The notes below the pieces were generated by a model that ran no database searches, was not told the DNA's origin, and saw only the letters and a list, made by a program, of their open reading frames with translations. The position numbers were made by a program, and so were the translations under genes. From contig CAKTQV010000010.1 of the NCBI GenBank assembly GCA_934597255.1, forward strand, positions 1-64,000: a stretch of 64,000 bases of DNA. Direction: 5' to 3'. Source of the DNA: an uncultured Oscillospiraceae bacterium. Lineage in GTDB: Bacteria > Bacillota > Clostridia > Oscillospirales > Oscillospiraceae. Below, piece by piece: positions 52,877-60,429 of this stretch; position 1 is the stretch's first letter, and each line of letters starts with the position of its first letter.

Positions 52877-53842
52877 GTGAGTGAGCTGCTGCAAGTCAAC
52901 CATCTGAAAAAATACTTCAAGACGCCCGGCGGCATGCTTCATGCCGTGGACGACGTTTCCTTCCGCATCGACGAGGGAAAGACGCTGGGCGTCGTGGGCG
53001 AGTCCGGCTGCGGAAAGTCCACGCTCGGCCGCACGGTGCTGGGGCTGCTTCAGGCCACGGACGGCCAGATCGTGTTCGACGGCAGGGACGTCACCAATCT
53101 GAGCGCGGGACAGCGGCGGGCTTTGTGCCGGGACCGGCAGATCATCTTCCAGGACCCGTACTCCTCGCTCAACCCGCGGCGCAGCGTTGCCGAGCTGATC
53201 GCGACGCCGCTGCGGATCAATCGGGCCTACCGCTCCTCGGCGGAGAGGGAAAAGCGCGTTTACGAGCTGATGGACACGGTCGGGCTTGCCCGGCGTCTGG
53301 CCGAGTCCTACCCGCACGAGCTTGACGGCGGCCGCCGCCAGCGCATAGGCGTGGCGCGCGCGCTGGCGCTCGAGCCGAAGTTCATCGTATGCGACGAGCC
53401 GGTGTCCGCGCTGGACGTGTCCATTCAGGCGCAGATACTCAACCTGCTGATGGACCTGCAGGAAGAGAAGCACCTGACCTATATCTTCATCACGCACGAC
53501 CTGTCTGTCGTCAAGCACATCTCCGACGACATCATGGTCATGTACGTCGGCTGTATGGTGGAAAAATGCACGTCGGAGGAGCTGTTCGTCCATCCGCTGC
53601 ATCCGTACACGAAGGGCCTGCTTTCCGCTATTCCCGTGCCCAATATCCACCGCGAGGCCAAGCGCGTGACGATGCAGGGCGAGCTGACCAGCCCGGTCAA
53701 TCCCAAGCCCGGCTGCCGCTTTGCCAAGCGATGTCCGTATGCGCAGGACAAATGCTTCCACGAGCAGCCGGCATATGAGGAAGTGCTGCCGCAGCATTTC
53801 GTTTCATGCCACTATGTCCGGCAGATCAATGATCTGGCGTAA
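52877..53842 (+). CDS. Peptide/nickel-type ABC importer ATPase, DppF/OppF-like (cassette B)
   Basis: A 321-residue ATPase with Walker A GESGCGKST, Walker B IVCDEPVSALD and switch FITHD. The signature reads LDGGRRQR, not LSGGQ, exactly as in the cassette A copy. The GTG at 52877 (VSELLQV) aligns with the start of that copy, and AGGAG lies 10 nt upstream. A GTG nine bases earlier is too close to the site. The 3' end overlaps the next gene by 14 bp. Confidence 0.9.
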   Translation: MSELLQVNHLKKYFKTPGGMLHAVDDVSFRIDEGKTLGVVGESGCGKSTLGRTVLGLLQATDGQIVFDGRDVTNLSAGQRRALCRDRQIIFQDPYSSLNPRRSVAELIATPLRINRAYRSSAEREKRVYELMDTVGLARRLAESYPHELDGGRRQRIGVARALALEPKFIVCDEPVSALDVSIQAQILNLLMDLQEEKHLTYIFITHDLSVVKHISDDIMVMYVGCMVEKCTSEELFVHPLHPYTKGLLSAIPVPNIHREAKRVTMQGELTSPVNPKPGCRFAKRCPYAQDKCFHEQPAYEEVLPQHFVSCHYVRQINDLA

Positions 53843-54671
53843 AGAAAATACAAAACGCTGGGCCGCAGCCGCGGCGCTTGCGCTGACGCTGCTGCTGGCG
53901 GCGCCGGCGCGGGCAGCGGCTGCGGACGATGCGGTTTTGGGCGTGATCGACGTGAAGCTGACGGCGGCGGGCGAGCGCTCGGCGCGCTCGGCGGAATCCT
54001 CGCTGGCCGATGTGACGGCCGACGCGCTGCGCCGGCAGCTCGGCACGGATATCGCCATCGTGAACGGGGGCGATCTGAAGGCGGATCTGCCGCGCAGCTC
54101 GGTCACGCGCGAAAAGCTTGGACGCGTTTTTGCGCAGGACCGCGAAACGGCGACGGCGTCCGTCACGCCGGCGCAGCTTTGCGCCATGCTGGAGGCGGGG
54201 GTGTCGCACATCGTGCTGGCCGGGGACGAGAGCATCGATCACGCGGTCTCCGGGAAATACGGCGGCTTTCCCCAGGTGTCCGGCTTCCGCTATCTGTACG
54301 ACGCCTCGGCGCCGGCGGGCCAGCGGGTCATGGAGATGCAGCTCGACGACGGAACGGAGCTGGACCCGCAGGACGACGAGACGCGGCTGACGCTGGCGGC
54401 CACGGCGTATATGCTGTCCGGCGGCTACGATTATCCGGCGGTGTCGTCGGCGGAGCCGTCCGGCCGGACGCTGGCGGATGCGCTGGCCGATCATGTGCGG
54501 CAGCTTCAGACCGTCGGCCGGCCGGCCATGGGCCGGATACGCACGGCGGGAACGACGGAGGGCGCGCTGATGGACTATCTGCCCGTGGGCGGCATCCTTG
54601 TCGCCGTGGTGCTGCTGGGGCTTTTCAGCGACAAGAAATATAAGAAGATATTCAGCTATAAACGGATGTAA
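53829..54671 (+). CDS. Membrane-anchored solo 5'-nucleotidase C-terminal domain protein (cassette B)
   Basis: A 280-residue paralogue of the protein at 2022-2894. It has a signal peptide (1-31), then DIAIVNGGDL (74-83), FPQVSGFRYLYDASAPAGQR (147-166) and MLSGGYDY (195-202), which are marks of the UshA/5'-nucleotidase C-terminal domain. One TM helix (250-267) and a lysine-rich tail follow. The metallophosphatase domain is missing, so catalysis is unlikely. The ATG lies 14 bp inside the ATPase gene, the same overlap style as in cassette A. A surface ligand-binding role with the importer is inferred. Confidence 0.75.
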   Translation: MIWRKENTKRWAAAAALALTLLLAAPARAAAADDAVLGVIDVKLTAAGERSARSAESSLADVTADALRRQLGTDIAIVNGGDLKADLPRSSVTREKLGRVFAQDRETATASVTPAQLCAMLEAGVSHIVLAGDESIDHAVSGKYGGFPQVSGFRYLYDASAPAGQRVMEMQLDDGTELDPQDDETRLTLAATAYMLSGGYDYPAVSSAEPSGRTLADALADHVRQLQTVGRPAMGRIRTAGTTEGALMDYLPVGGILVAVVLLGLFSDKKYKKIFSYKRM

Positions 54672-54691
54672 AGCAGGGTAAACGGCAGAGA

Positions 54692-56050
54692 ATGAAAGAA
54701 CAGACGACACGGCTCAACGACATGACGGAGGGCGCGCTGCTGCGCTCTCTGCTTCGTTTTGCCTTGCCGCTCATGGCGGCGAACGGCCTTCAGACGGCCT
54801 ATAATATGGTCGACAGCGTGATCGTGGGGCGGGCGATCAGCGCCTCGGCGCTGGCGGCTGTGACGACCTGCGGCGACGTGATGACGCTCTATACGCTCAT
54901 CAGCATGGGCTTCGGGGCCGCCGGCCAGATCATCATCGCGCAGTTCGTCGGCAAAAAGGACCGCGCGGCCATACCCGGCGCGATCGGGGCGCTGCTGCTG
55001 ATCCAGGGCGTTCTGGCGCTCGTGCTCGGCGGCGTGTGCGTCGGCTTTGCCCGGTGGCATCTGCGTGTGCTCAACCTGCCGGAGGAATCCGTGCGCTACG
55101 GTATGCGCTATCTTACGGCGTGCGGCGGCGGGATGCTGTTCATCTATGGCTACAACGCCGTAAGCTCCGTTTTGCGGGGCTTGGGCGATTCCCGGGGGCC
55201 GCTTCTGTTCGTGGCGGTCGCGTCGGCGGTCAACGTGGCGCTGGATCTGCTGTTCGTGGTCGTGTTCCGGTGGGACACGCTGGGCGCGGCGCTGGCGACG
55301 GTCGCCGGACAGCTCGTGTCGTTCGTCACGGCCGTTCTTTATCTGCTGCGCCGGCGGGAGAGCCTCGGCCTTGCGCTGCGGCTGCGAAAGATGAAGCCGG
55401 ACCGGCGGGATATCCGTCTGCTGCTGAAGGTGGGCGTGCCGCATTCCATGCAGAACGCGGCCATTCTGCTGTCCATTCTGTTCGTGATCTCGTGCGTGAA
55501 CCGCTACGGCGTGGCGGCGGCCACGGTGAACGGCGTGGCCATGAAGCTGGAGAACATCTGCCGCATCATCACCGATTCCATGGGCACGGCCAGCTCCACC
55601 ATGATCGCCCAGTGCTTCGGCGCGGGCAAGCTGGACCGCTGCCGCCGGACGACGCGCGCCACGTTCGTCGTCTGCTTCGGCTACTGCGCCGTATGCGCGC
55701 TGGTGATCGGGCTGTTCCCCAGACAGGTCTTTTCCGTGTTCGTGACCGACGCGGCCGTTCTGGACTACGCGGCGGCCTATGCCGCCGTCGGCGTCGGCTG
55801 CGCCCTCGGGCTGGCGCTGCGGGCCACGTTCTGCAGCGTGGTCACCGGCGTCGGGAACGCGGCGCTCTCCATGACGATCGGCATCGCCGACGGCGTGGTC
55901 GCCCGGATCGGCCTTTCCCTGCTGCTGAGCGCGTCCATGGGGCTGCTCGGCTTCTGGTGGGGCAGCTGCCTGGCCGGGTATGTATCGGCGCTTCTGGGCG
56001 CGCTCTATTATTTCTCCGGCCGCTGGAAGCACTACCGGCTGATCCGCTGA
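54692..56050 (+). CDS. MATE family efflux transporter
   Basis: A 452-residue multidrug/toxin exporter of the MATE fold with twelve predicted TM helices. Typical marks are LPLMAANGLQTAYNMVDSVIVGR near the N-terminus and GMRYLTACGGG with SSVLRGLGDSRGPL in the first half; the second half repeats the pattern from about residue 235. It follows the solo 5'-nucleotidase gene by 20 bp, so it is likely part of cassette B and may export a product or toxic substrate. Confidence 0.93.
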   Translation: MKEQTTRLNDMTEGALLRSLLRFALPLMAANGLQTAYNMVDSVIVGRAISASALAAVTTCGDVMTLYTLISMGFGAAGQIIIAQFVGKKDRAAIPGAIGALLLIQGVLALVLGGVCVGFARWHLRVLNLPEESVRYGMRYLTACGGGMLFIYGYNAVSSVLRGLGDSRGPLLFVAVASAVNVALDLLFVVVFRWDTLGAALATVAGQLVSFVTAVLYLLRRRESLGLALRLRKMKPDRRDIRLLLKVGVPHSMQNAAILLSILFVISCVNRYGVAAATVNGVAMKLENICRIITDSMGTASSTMIAQCFGAGKLDRCRRTTRATFVVCFGYCAVCALVIGLFPRQVFSVFVTDAAVLDYAAAYAAVGVGCALGLALRATFCSVVTGVGNAALSMTIGIADGVVARIGLSLLLSASMGLLGFWWGSCLAGYVSALLGALYYFSGRWKHYRLIR

Positions 56051-56071
56051 GAGCCGGCGGGACCGGATAAA

Positions 56072-56120
56072 ACGACCCCCGCGCCGTTCAGCCGTTCGTG
56101 CTGACGCGGTGCGGGGGCGT
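56072..56120. terminator. Bidirectional terminator
   Basis: CCCCCGC pairs with GCGGGGG, with an inner imperfect stem (CGTTCAGC/GCTGACG). It lies between the convergent exporter and helicase genes, with TTTGCTTTT on the plus side and TTTT on the minus side. Confidence 0.8.
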
Positions 56121-56126
56121 TTGCTT

Positions 56127-58355
56127 TTACTTCCGGCCGCGGGGGCGGAAGCGGTAACCGTAGCGGCGGCTGTAGCAGCGGCTGCACAGCCGGCCCTCGT
56201 AATGAAGCGGCAGGGCCGCGCCGCAGGCGGAGCAGAAGCGGATGTTGTTGCGCAGGTTGTGCAGAAGGATCTGGTTGATCTGGTCGGCGGTTTTTTCCCG
56301 CTCGTCGTAAAGCGCGTCGCGGTCGATGGGCACGGAGAAGGCCTTGGAAAAGGAGAAGTACAGGTCGAGCTTCCGGCAGTACAGCTCCAGCTCCGGGAGC
56401 GTGTGCGCCGCGCCGTGCTTGTCCGGCAGCGCCGGCTGCTCGATCGGCTCGCCCTGCTTCCACAGGCGCAGGAAGCGGTTGAAAAGGCCGAAAAGCTCCT
56501 CGTCCGTTTCGTCGAAGGGGATGTTCGCCGCGCGCAGCTCCTGCTGCTTTGTCAGCTCGAAGCCCGCCTCGCGCAGCTTGGAGATCAGCAGGATATAGCG
56601 GCTGACGTCGAGTTTGACATACGGCTCCGGCGTGGGCATGGCGCTCCAGACCGTGAGCACCTCCAGAAGATCGAAGTCCACCGTGAGCACAAGCTCGGAA
56701 AAGCCCACGACCGCGCGCTGCAGCGGCGGCACCACGCTTTCCAGCCCGATGCGGATGGCGGAGAGATTGTCCGTCGCGCCGACGTAGCCCCGGTCGTACA
56801 TCCCGAAGCGCCCGGCGCGGCCGGCGATCTGCTGTATCTCGGACGGGCGGAGCGGCCGGCGCTCGTGGCCGTCGAATTTCTCCGTGTCCATGAAGATCAC
56901 GCGGCGGATGGGCAGATTCAGCCCCATGCCGATGGCGTCCGTGGACACGACGTACTGCATGTCGCCGTGCAGAAAGCCCTCCATCTGCTTGCGGCGCGTG
57001 GAATACGGCAGCGCGCCGTAGATGATGGCCGGCTCCATGCCGCGCCGGCGCAGATCCTCCGCCACGGACAGCACGCCCACCTTGGAGAACGTGATGAGCG
57101 CGTCGCCGGGCTGAAGGTCCTCGTAGTCGACGGGACGGTCCATGCACAGAAGGGGCGTTTTGCGCCGGTGCTGAACGATCTCGTATTCGTCGCCGCAGGA
57201 TCTTATCAGCCGCAGCAGAAGGTTTTTGGCCTCCGGCGCGCAGCACAGATGCACCTCCGGCGCCAGCACGCCCAGGATGGCCCGCGTCCAGGCATAGCCG
57301 CGCTCGGGATCGGCGATCATCTGGCACTCGTCGATGACCGCAACCTCATAGCGGCGGTCCAGCTCGAGCTTTTCGGCCGTCGCGGCGATGTGGGTATCGC
57401 CGGGGCGGCGGTCCTCCTCCTCGCCGGTCGTGAGCGAGCAGCGGACGTGCGCGTCGAGAAGGATCTCCTGCGCCTCAAGCGCAAGCAGGCGCAGCGGCGC
57501 GAGATACACGCCGGTCTCCGCCTGCATCAGCCGCTGGAAGCCGGCGTAGGTCTTGCCGGTGTTCGTTCCGCCGACGTGCAGGATGAAGCGGCGCTTCATG
57601 GCGCGTGCCTCGGGGTATTCGTCGCGCGGATTGAGCGCGACGAGAAGGCTCAGGCTCGTGCGGATGGCCTGCGGGACGTAAAACACCGACCACAGGTAGC
57701 CGAGCGGATGGGACAGAAGCTCCCTGGACGGGAAATTCTCCATGGCGAGCATGGGCGCGGCGTCCGAGTCCGGCTGCGACTGGCGGAACAGCTCGAGCGC
57801 GGCGTCCGCCACGGCGCAGAGCGTCGAGGCATACGACAGGAAAAGCGTGCGCGCGGGACGGGATTCCGGGTTGCGGCCGAGCCAGGGTGCGGCGGAGACG
57901 AAATGCTTGAGCGCGCGGCACTGGGCTTCGGGGCTTTCCCCGCCGGGCAGACGGAGGAAATTCTGGATATAGCTCGCGGCCTGGCCCGGCTTGAGCCGGT
58001 CGGCCCACGCCGCGCCGCGGAGCTGGCTCATAATGGCCTCGTGGTATTTTCCGGCCAGCTCGTACGACAGCGACGGCGGGGCGGACAGCGCCGCCCAGCT
58101 CTGGCGCAGAAAATCGGCCGCCGCGGCGACGGCCTGCTCCGGGGAGAGCGCGGCGCCCGGCTCCACGGCGGCGGCGCCGGCCCGGAAGGCCTCGGTCTGC
58201 TCGGCGGCGGCGACCTCCTCGCGCGGCCAGGCGCGCACGGAGCGGCCGTGGAAATGGAGATAGCGCGGCTTGGACAGAAGCTCCGCCATCAGCGTGTTGG
58301 TCCAGCCGCGCCCCCGGAGGGCGCCGGCGGTATAGTATTTATCGTTTCTGGACAC
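56127..58355 (-). CDS. SUV3-like DExH/D-box RNA helicase with C-terminal zinc ribbon
   Basis: A 742-residue superfamily 2 helicase resembling mitochondrial SUV3 (SUPV3L1). Walker A is GGTNTGKTY (262-270), motif II DECQM (342-346) corresponds to the DEIQM of SUV3, and QIAGRAGRFG is motif VI. The SUV3-type C-terminal helical region follows. A CxxC pair (CSACG...CSRC) at the C-terminus would bind zinc. The GTG at 58355 is chosen because GGGG lies about 10 nt upstream; further upstream runs a hairpin. SUV3 unwinds RNA with an exoribonuclease; here no nuclease is adjacent, so the role is open. Confidence 0.82.
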   Translation of the reverse strand: MSRNDKYYTAGALRGRGWTNTLMAELLSKPRYLHFHGRSVRAWPREEVAAAEQTEAFRAGAAAVEPGAALSPEQAVAAAADFLRQSWAALSAPPSLSYELAGKYHEAIMSQLRGAAWADRLKPGQAASYIQNFLRLPGGESPEAQCRALKHFVSAAPWLGRNPESRPARTLFLSYASTLCAVADAALELFRQSQPDSDAAPMLAMENFPSRELLSHPLGYLWSVFYVPQAIRTSLSLLVALNPRDEYPEARAMKRRFILHVGGTNTGKTYAGFQRLMQAETGVYLAPLRLLALEAQEILLDAHVRCSLTTGEEEDRRPGDTHIAATAEKLELDRRYEVAVIDECQMIADPERGYAWTRAILGVLAPEVHLCCAPEAKNLLLRLIRSCGDEYEIVQHRRKTPLLCMDRPVDYEDLQPGDALITFSKVGVLSVAEDLRRRGMEPAIIYGALPYSTRRKQMEGFLHGDMQYVVSTDAIGMGLNLPIRRVIFMDTEKFDGHERRPLRPSEIQQIAGRAGRFGMYDRGYVGATDNLSAIRIGLESVVPPLQRAVVGFSELVLTVDFDLLEVLTVWSAMPTPEPYVKLDVSRYILLISKLREAGFELTKQQELRAANIPFDETDEELFGLFNRFLRLWKQGEPIEQPALPDKHGAAHTLPELELYCRKLDLYFSFSKAFSVPIDRDALYDEREKTADQINQILLHNLRNNIRFCSACGAALPLHYEGRLCSRCYSRRYGYRFRPRGRK

Positions 58356-58449
58356 AAAAATGCGCCCCTTTCTGTCGCGGAATAAAGCGCCCCGGCGCGC
58401 AGCGCGGGGCTGTTTTATAAAATAACACATATCCCGCCGCGGCGCAAAC

Positions 58450-58478
58450 TTGCTTTTTTGCGCGCGGCTGTGTATAGT
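58450..58478 (+). promoter_or_regulatory. Sigma-A promoter of the methyltransferase gene
   Basis: TTGCTT (58450-58455), a 17-bp spacer and TATAGT (58473-58478) lie about 25 bp before the start codon. Confidence 0.7.
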
Positions 58479-58503
58479 CTACACGAAAAGGGTGATGGAT
58501 ACT

Positions 58504-59691
58504 ATGGAAAGAAATTTTGCATCCGTGACGATCACGGACAAGGGCGTGCGCTTTCTGCGTGCGGGCCACAGCTGGGTCTATGCCGACGAGGTGACGGGCG
58601 TGAAGGGCCTGTACGAGCCGGGCGATATCGTGGACGTGTACAGCGGCCGGGGCCGCTGGCTCGGCGCGGGCTTTGTCAACGACCGCTCGAAAATACGCGT
58701 GCGCATCGTGTCGAAAAATCCGAACGACCGCTTTGACGAGGCGTTCTGGCGGCGGCGCGTGCGCTGGGCGCTGGATTACCGGAAGGCGGTCATGGGCGAG
58801 GAATACGCGGCCTGCCGGCTGATCTTCGGGGAGGCGGACGGCTTTCCGGGGCTGACCGTGGACCGCTACAACGGGGTACTCGTGACGGAGGTCCTCTCGG
58901 CCGGCATGGAGCGGGTGAAGGAGCTTTTGTACGACATACTCATGGAGGAGCCGGGATTCGAGGCGGTCTATGAGCGCAGCGACAGCCCTCTGCGCGGCAA
59001 GGAGGGGCTTGCGTGCATGACGGGCTTTGCCCGCGGCTCCGGAAGCGGGCACACCGTGATCCGGGAAAACGGGCTGCTGTTCGACGTGGACTATATCAAC
59101 GGCCAGAAAACGGGTTTTTTCCTCGATCAGAAGGAAAACCGGCGCGCGGCCGCGCGCTTTGCCCGGGGACGGCGCGTGCTGGACTGCTTCACGCACACGG
59201 GCGCGTTCGCGCTCAACGCGGCGGCCGGCGGCGCCGCGCGGGTGACGGCGGTGGACGTGTCGCAGAGCGCGCTGGACGAGGCGGCGAAAAACGCGGCGCT
59301 CAACGGGCTGGATATCTCGTTTGTCCGGGCGGATGTGTTCGAGCTTTTGACCCGGAAGGACGGGGAGGGCCGCGGCGAGTACGACTACATCCTGCTCGAC
59401 CCGCCGGCGTTTACAAAATCCTCCGCGACGCGGCAGGCGGCCTTCCGCGGGTATAAGGAGATCAACCGCAAGGCCATGAAGCTGCTGCCGCGCGGCGGCT
59501 TTCTGGCGACATGCTCGTGCAGCCATTTCATGACCGACGAGCTGTTCCGCCAGATGCTGACGGAGGCGGCGCGGGATGTGAACGTGAGCCTGCGGCAGGC
59601 GTATGTCGGGCGGCAGGCGCCGGATCATCCGATCCTGTGGGGCGTGCCGGAGACAGATTATCTGAAGTATTACATATTCCAGGTGGTGTGA
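58504..59691 (+). CDS. RlmI-like 23S rRNA (cytosine-C5) methyltransferase
   Basis: A 395-residue class I SAM methyltransferase of the RlmI/COG1092 group. The PUA domain is at about 5-85 (RFLRAGHSWVYADEV). FLDQKENR is followed by the SAM-binding VLDCFTHTGAFALNAA, then DYILLDPPAF and the catalytic CSCSHF. It would methylate a cytosine in 23S rRNA. The start is ambiguous between ATG 58495 and 58504; the latter gives a better distance from AAAGGG. Confidence 0.88.
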   Translation: MERNFASVTITDKGVRFLRAGHSWVYADEVTGVKGLYEPGDIVDVYSGRGRWLGAGFVNDRSKIRVRIVSKNPNDRFDEAFWRRRVRWALDYRKAVMGEEYAACRLIFGEADGFPGLTVDRYNGVLVTEVLSAGMERVKELLYDILMEEPGFEAVYERSDSPLRGKEGLACMTGFARGSGSGHTVIRENGLLFDVDYINGQKTGFFLDQKENRRAAARFARGRRVLDCFTHTGAFALNAAAGGAARVTAVDVSQSALDEAAKNAALNGLDISFVRADVFELLTRKDGEGRGEYDYILLDPPAFTKSSATRQAAFRGYKEINRKAMKLLPRGGFLATCSCSHFMTDELFRQMLTEAARDVNVSLRQAYVGRQAPDHPILWGVPETDYLKYYIFQVV

Positions 59692-59697
59692 CGGCGC

Positions 59698-59726
59698 TTG
59701 CCGCGCGGCGGCGCGTCTGCTATAAT
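59698..59726 (+). promoter_or_regulatory. Sigma-A promoter of the small membrane-protein gene
   Basis: TTGCCG (59698-59703), a 17-bp spacer and a consensus TATAAT (59721-59726) lie 29 bp before the next start. Confidence 0.7.
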
Positions 59727-59755
59727 GGCGCCACCGGATGCAAAGGAGGGCTTTT

Positions 59756-60112
59756 ATGGGAGCGGGATATATCATCAGTCTGGCGCTCGGCGTGCTCAGC
59801 CCGGCGGCGATGCTGGGCGGGTGCGTGTTTGAGGCGCTCGCGTTCAAAATGGCAAAAAATCCGCGCTGCGACAAGGCGGTGCTGGAAAAGCGCCGGCAGG
59901 TGTCGGACGTGCTTCTGGTGAGCGCGTGGCTGCTGCTGGCGGCGGCGTATCTGTGCTTCCGCGGTCTGTGCGCCGGGGCGGACGATACGATATTCAAAAC
60001 CGCGATGACCTGGGTTTTGTGCGTGCTGCTGCTGGCGGATATCTACTATCTTTATCTGCGCCGCAGCCGGCCGGGCAAGCCGGGACGGAAAAAGAGATTC
60101 TGGGAGATGTGA
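59756..60112 (+). CDS. Small integral membrane protein of unknown function
   Basis: A 118-residue protein with three hydrophobic stretches (about 4-30, 52-70 and 82-103) and a basic C-terminal tail (RRSRPGKPGRKKR). No family is recognised. AAAGGAGG precedes the ATG, and it has its own promoter. The next small gene begins 3 bp after it, so the two probably form one operon. Confidence 0.75.
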   Translation: MGAGYIISLALGVLSPAAMLGGCVFEALAFKMAKNPRCDKAVLEKRRQVSDVLLVSAWLLLAAAYLCFRGLCAGADDTIFKTAMTWVLCVLLLADIYYLYLRRSRPGKPGRKKRFWEM

Positions 60113-60114
60113 GC

Positions 60115-60357
60115 ATGATAGAACTGAAGCTGACGGTCAGCGAGATCGACTACGACGCCGTGATAGCCCGCTTTGCCGGCTCGCTCGGCGGCGTGGCCGC
60201 GATGGCGGCCCGGGCGCTGCCGGCGGGGGCAAAGGAGGAGCTGGCGGTGAAGTATCTCAACGCCAACGCCGCCCGTCTGTCGCAGCAGCTCGAGGAGCTG
60301 GCGGCCGGCAGCGGCGTGCGCGTGAAGATCGCCTCCGCCGAAGCGAAGGCCGTGTGA
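60115..60357 (+). CDS. Small soluble protein of unknown function
   Basis: An 80-residue, alanine-rich, probably helical protein (AARALPAGAKEELAVKYLNANAARLSQQLEEL) with no cysteine. The ATG follows the membrane-protein gene by 2 bp, with GGGAG upstream. It is ended by a strong terminator. I do not recognise it. Confidence 0.7.
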   Translation: MIELKLTVSEIDYDAVIARFAGSLGGVAAMAARALPAGAKEELAVKYLNANAARLSQQLEELAAGSGVRVKIASAEAKAV

Positions 60358-60375
60358 CGCGCCCCGAAAAAAGGA

Positions 60376-60416
60376 AGCCCCCGTGCGATCGGAAACGTCG
60401 CACGGGGGCTTTTTTT
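60376..60416 (+). terminator. Strong intrinsic terminator
   Basis: A 13-bp stem (AGCCCCCGTGCGA/TCGCACGGGGGCT) with a 9-nt loop is followed by seven T. It lies between convergent units. Confidence 0.95.
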
Positions 60417-60429
60417 GCTCTCCGGCCGG

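Noticed and set aside
58356..58430. An N-terminal extension of the SUV3-like helicase starting at 58430
   Set aside because: The extra codons cross a GC-rich hairpin and lack a ribosome-binding site; GTG at 58355 has one.
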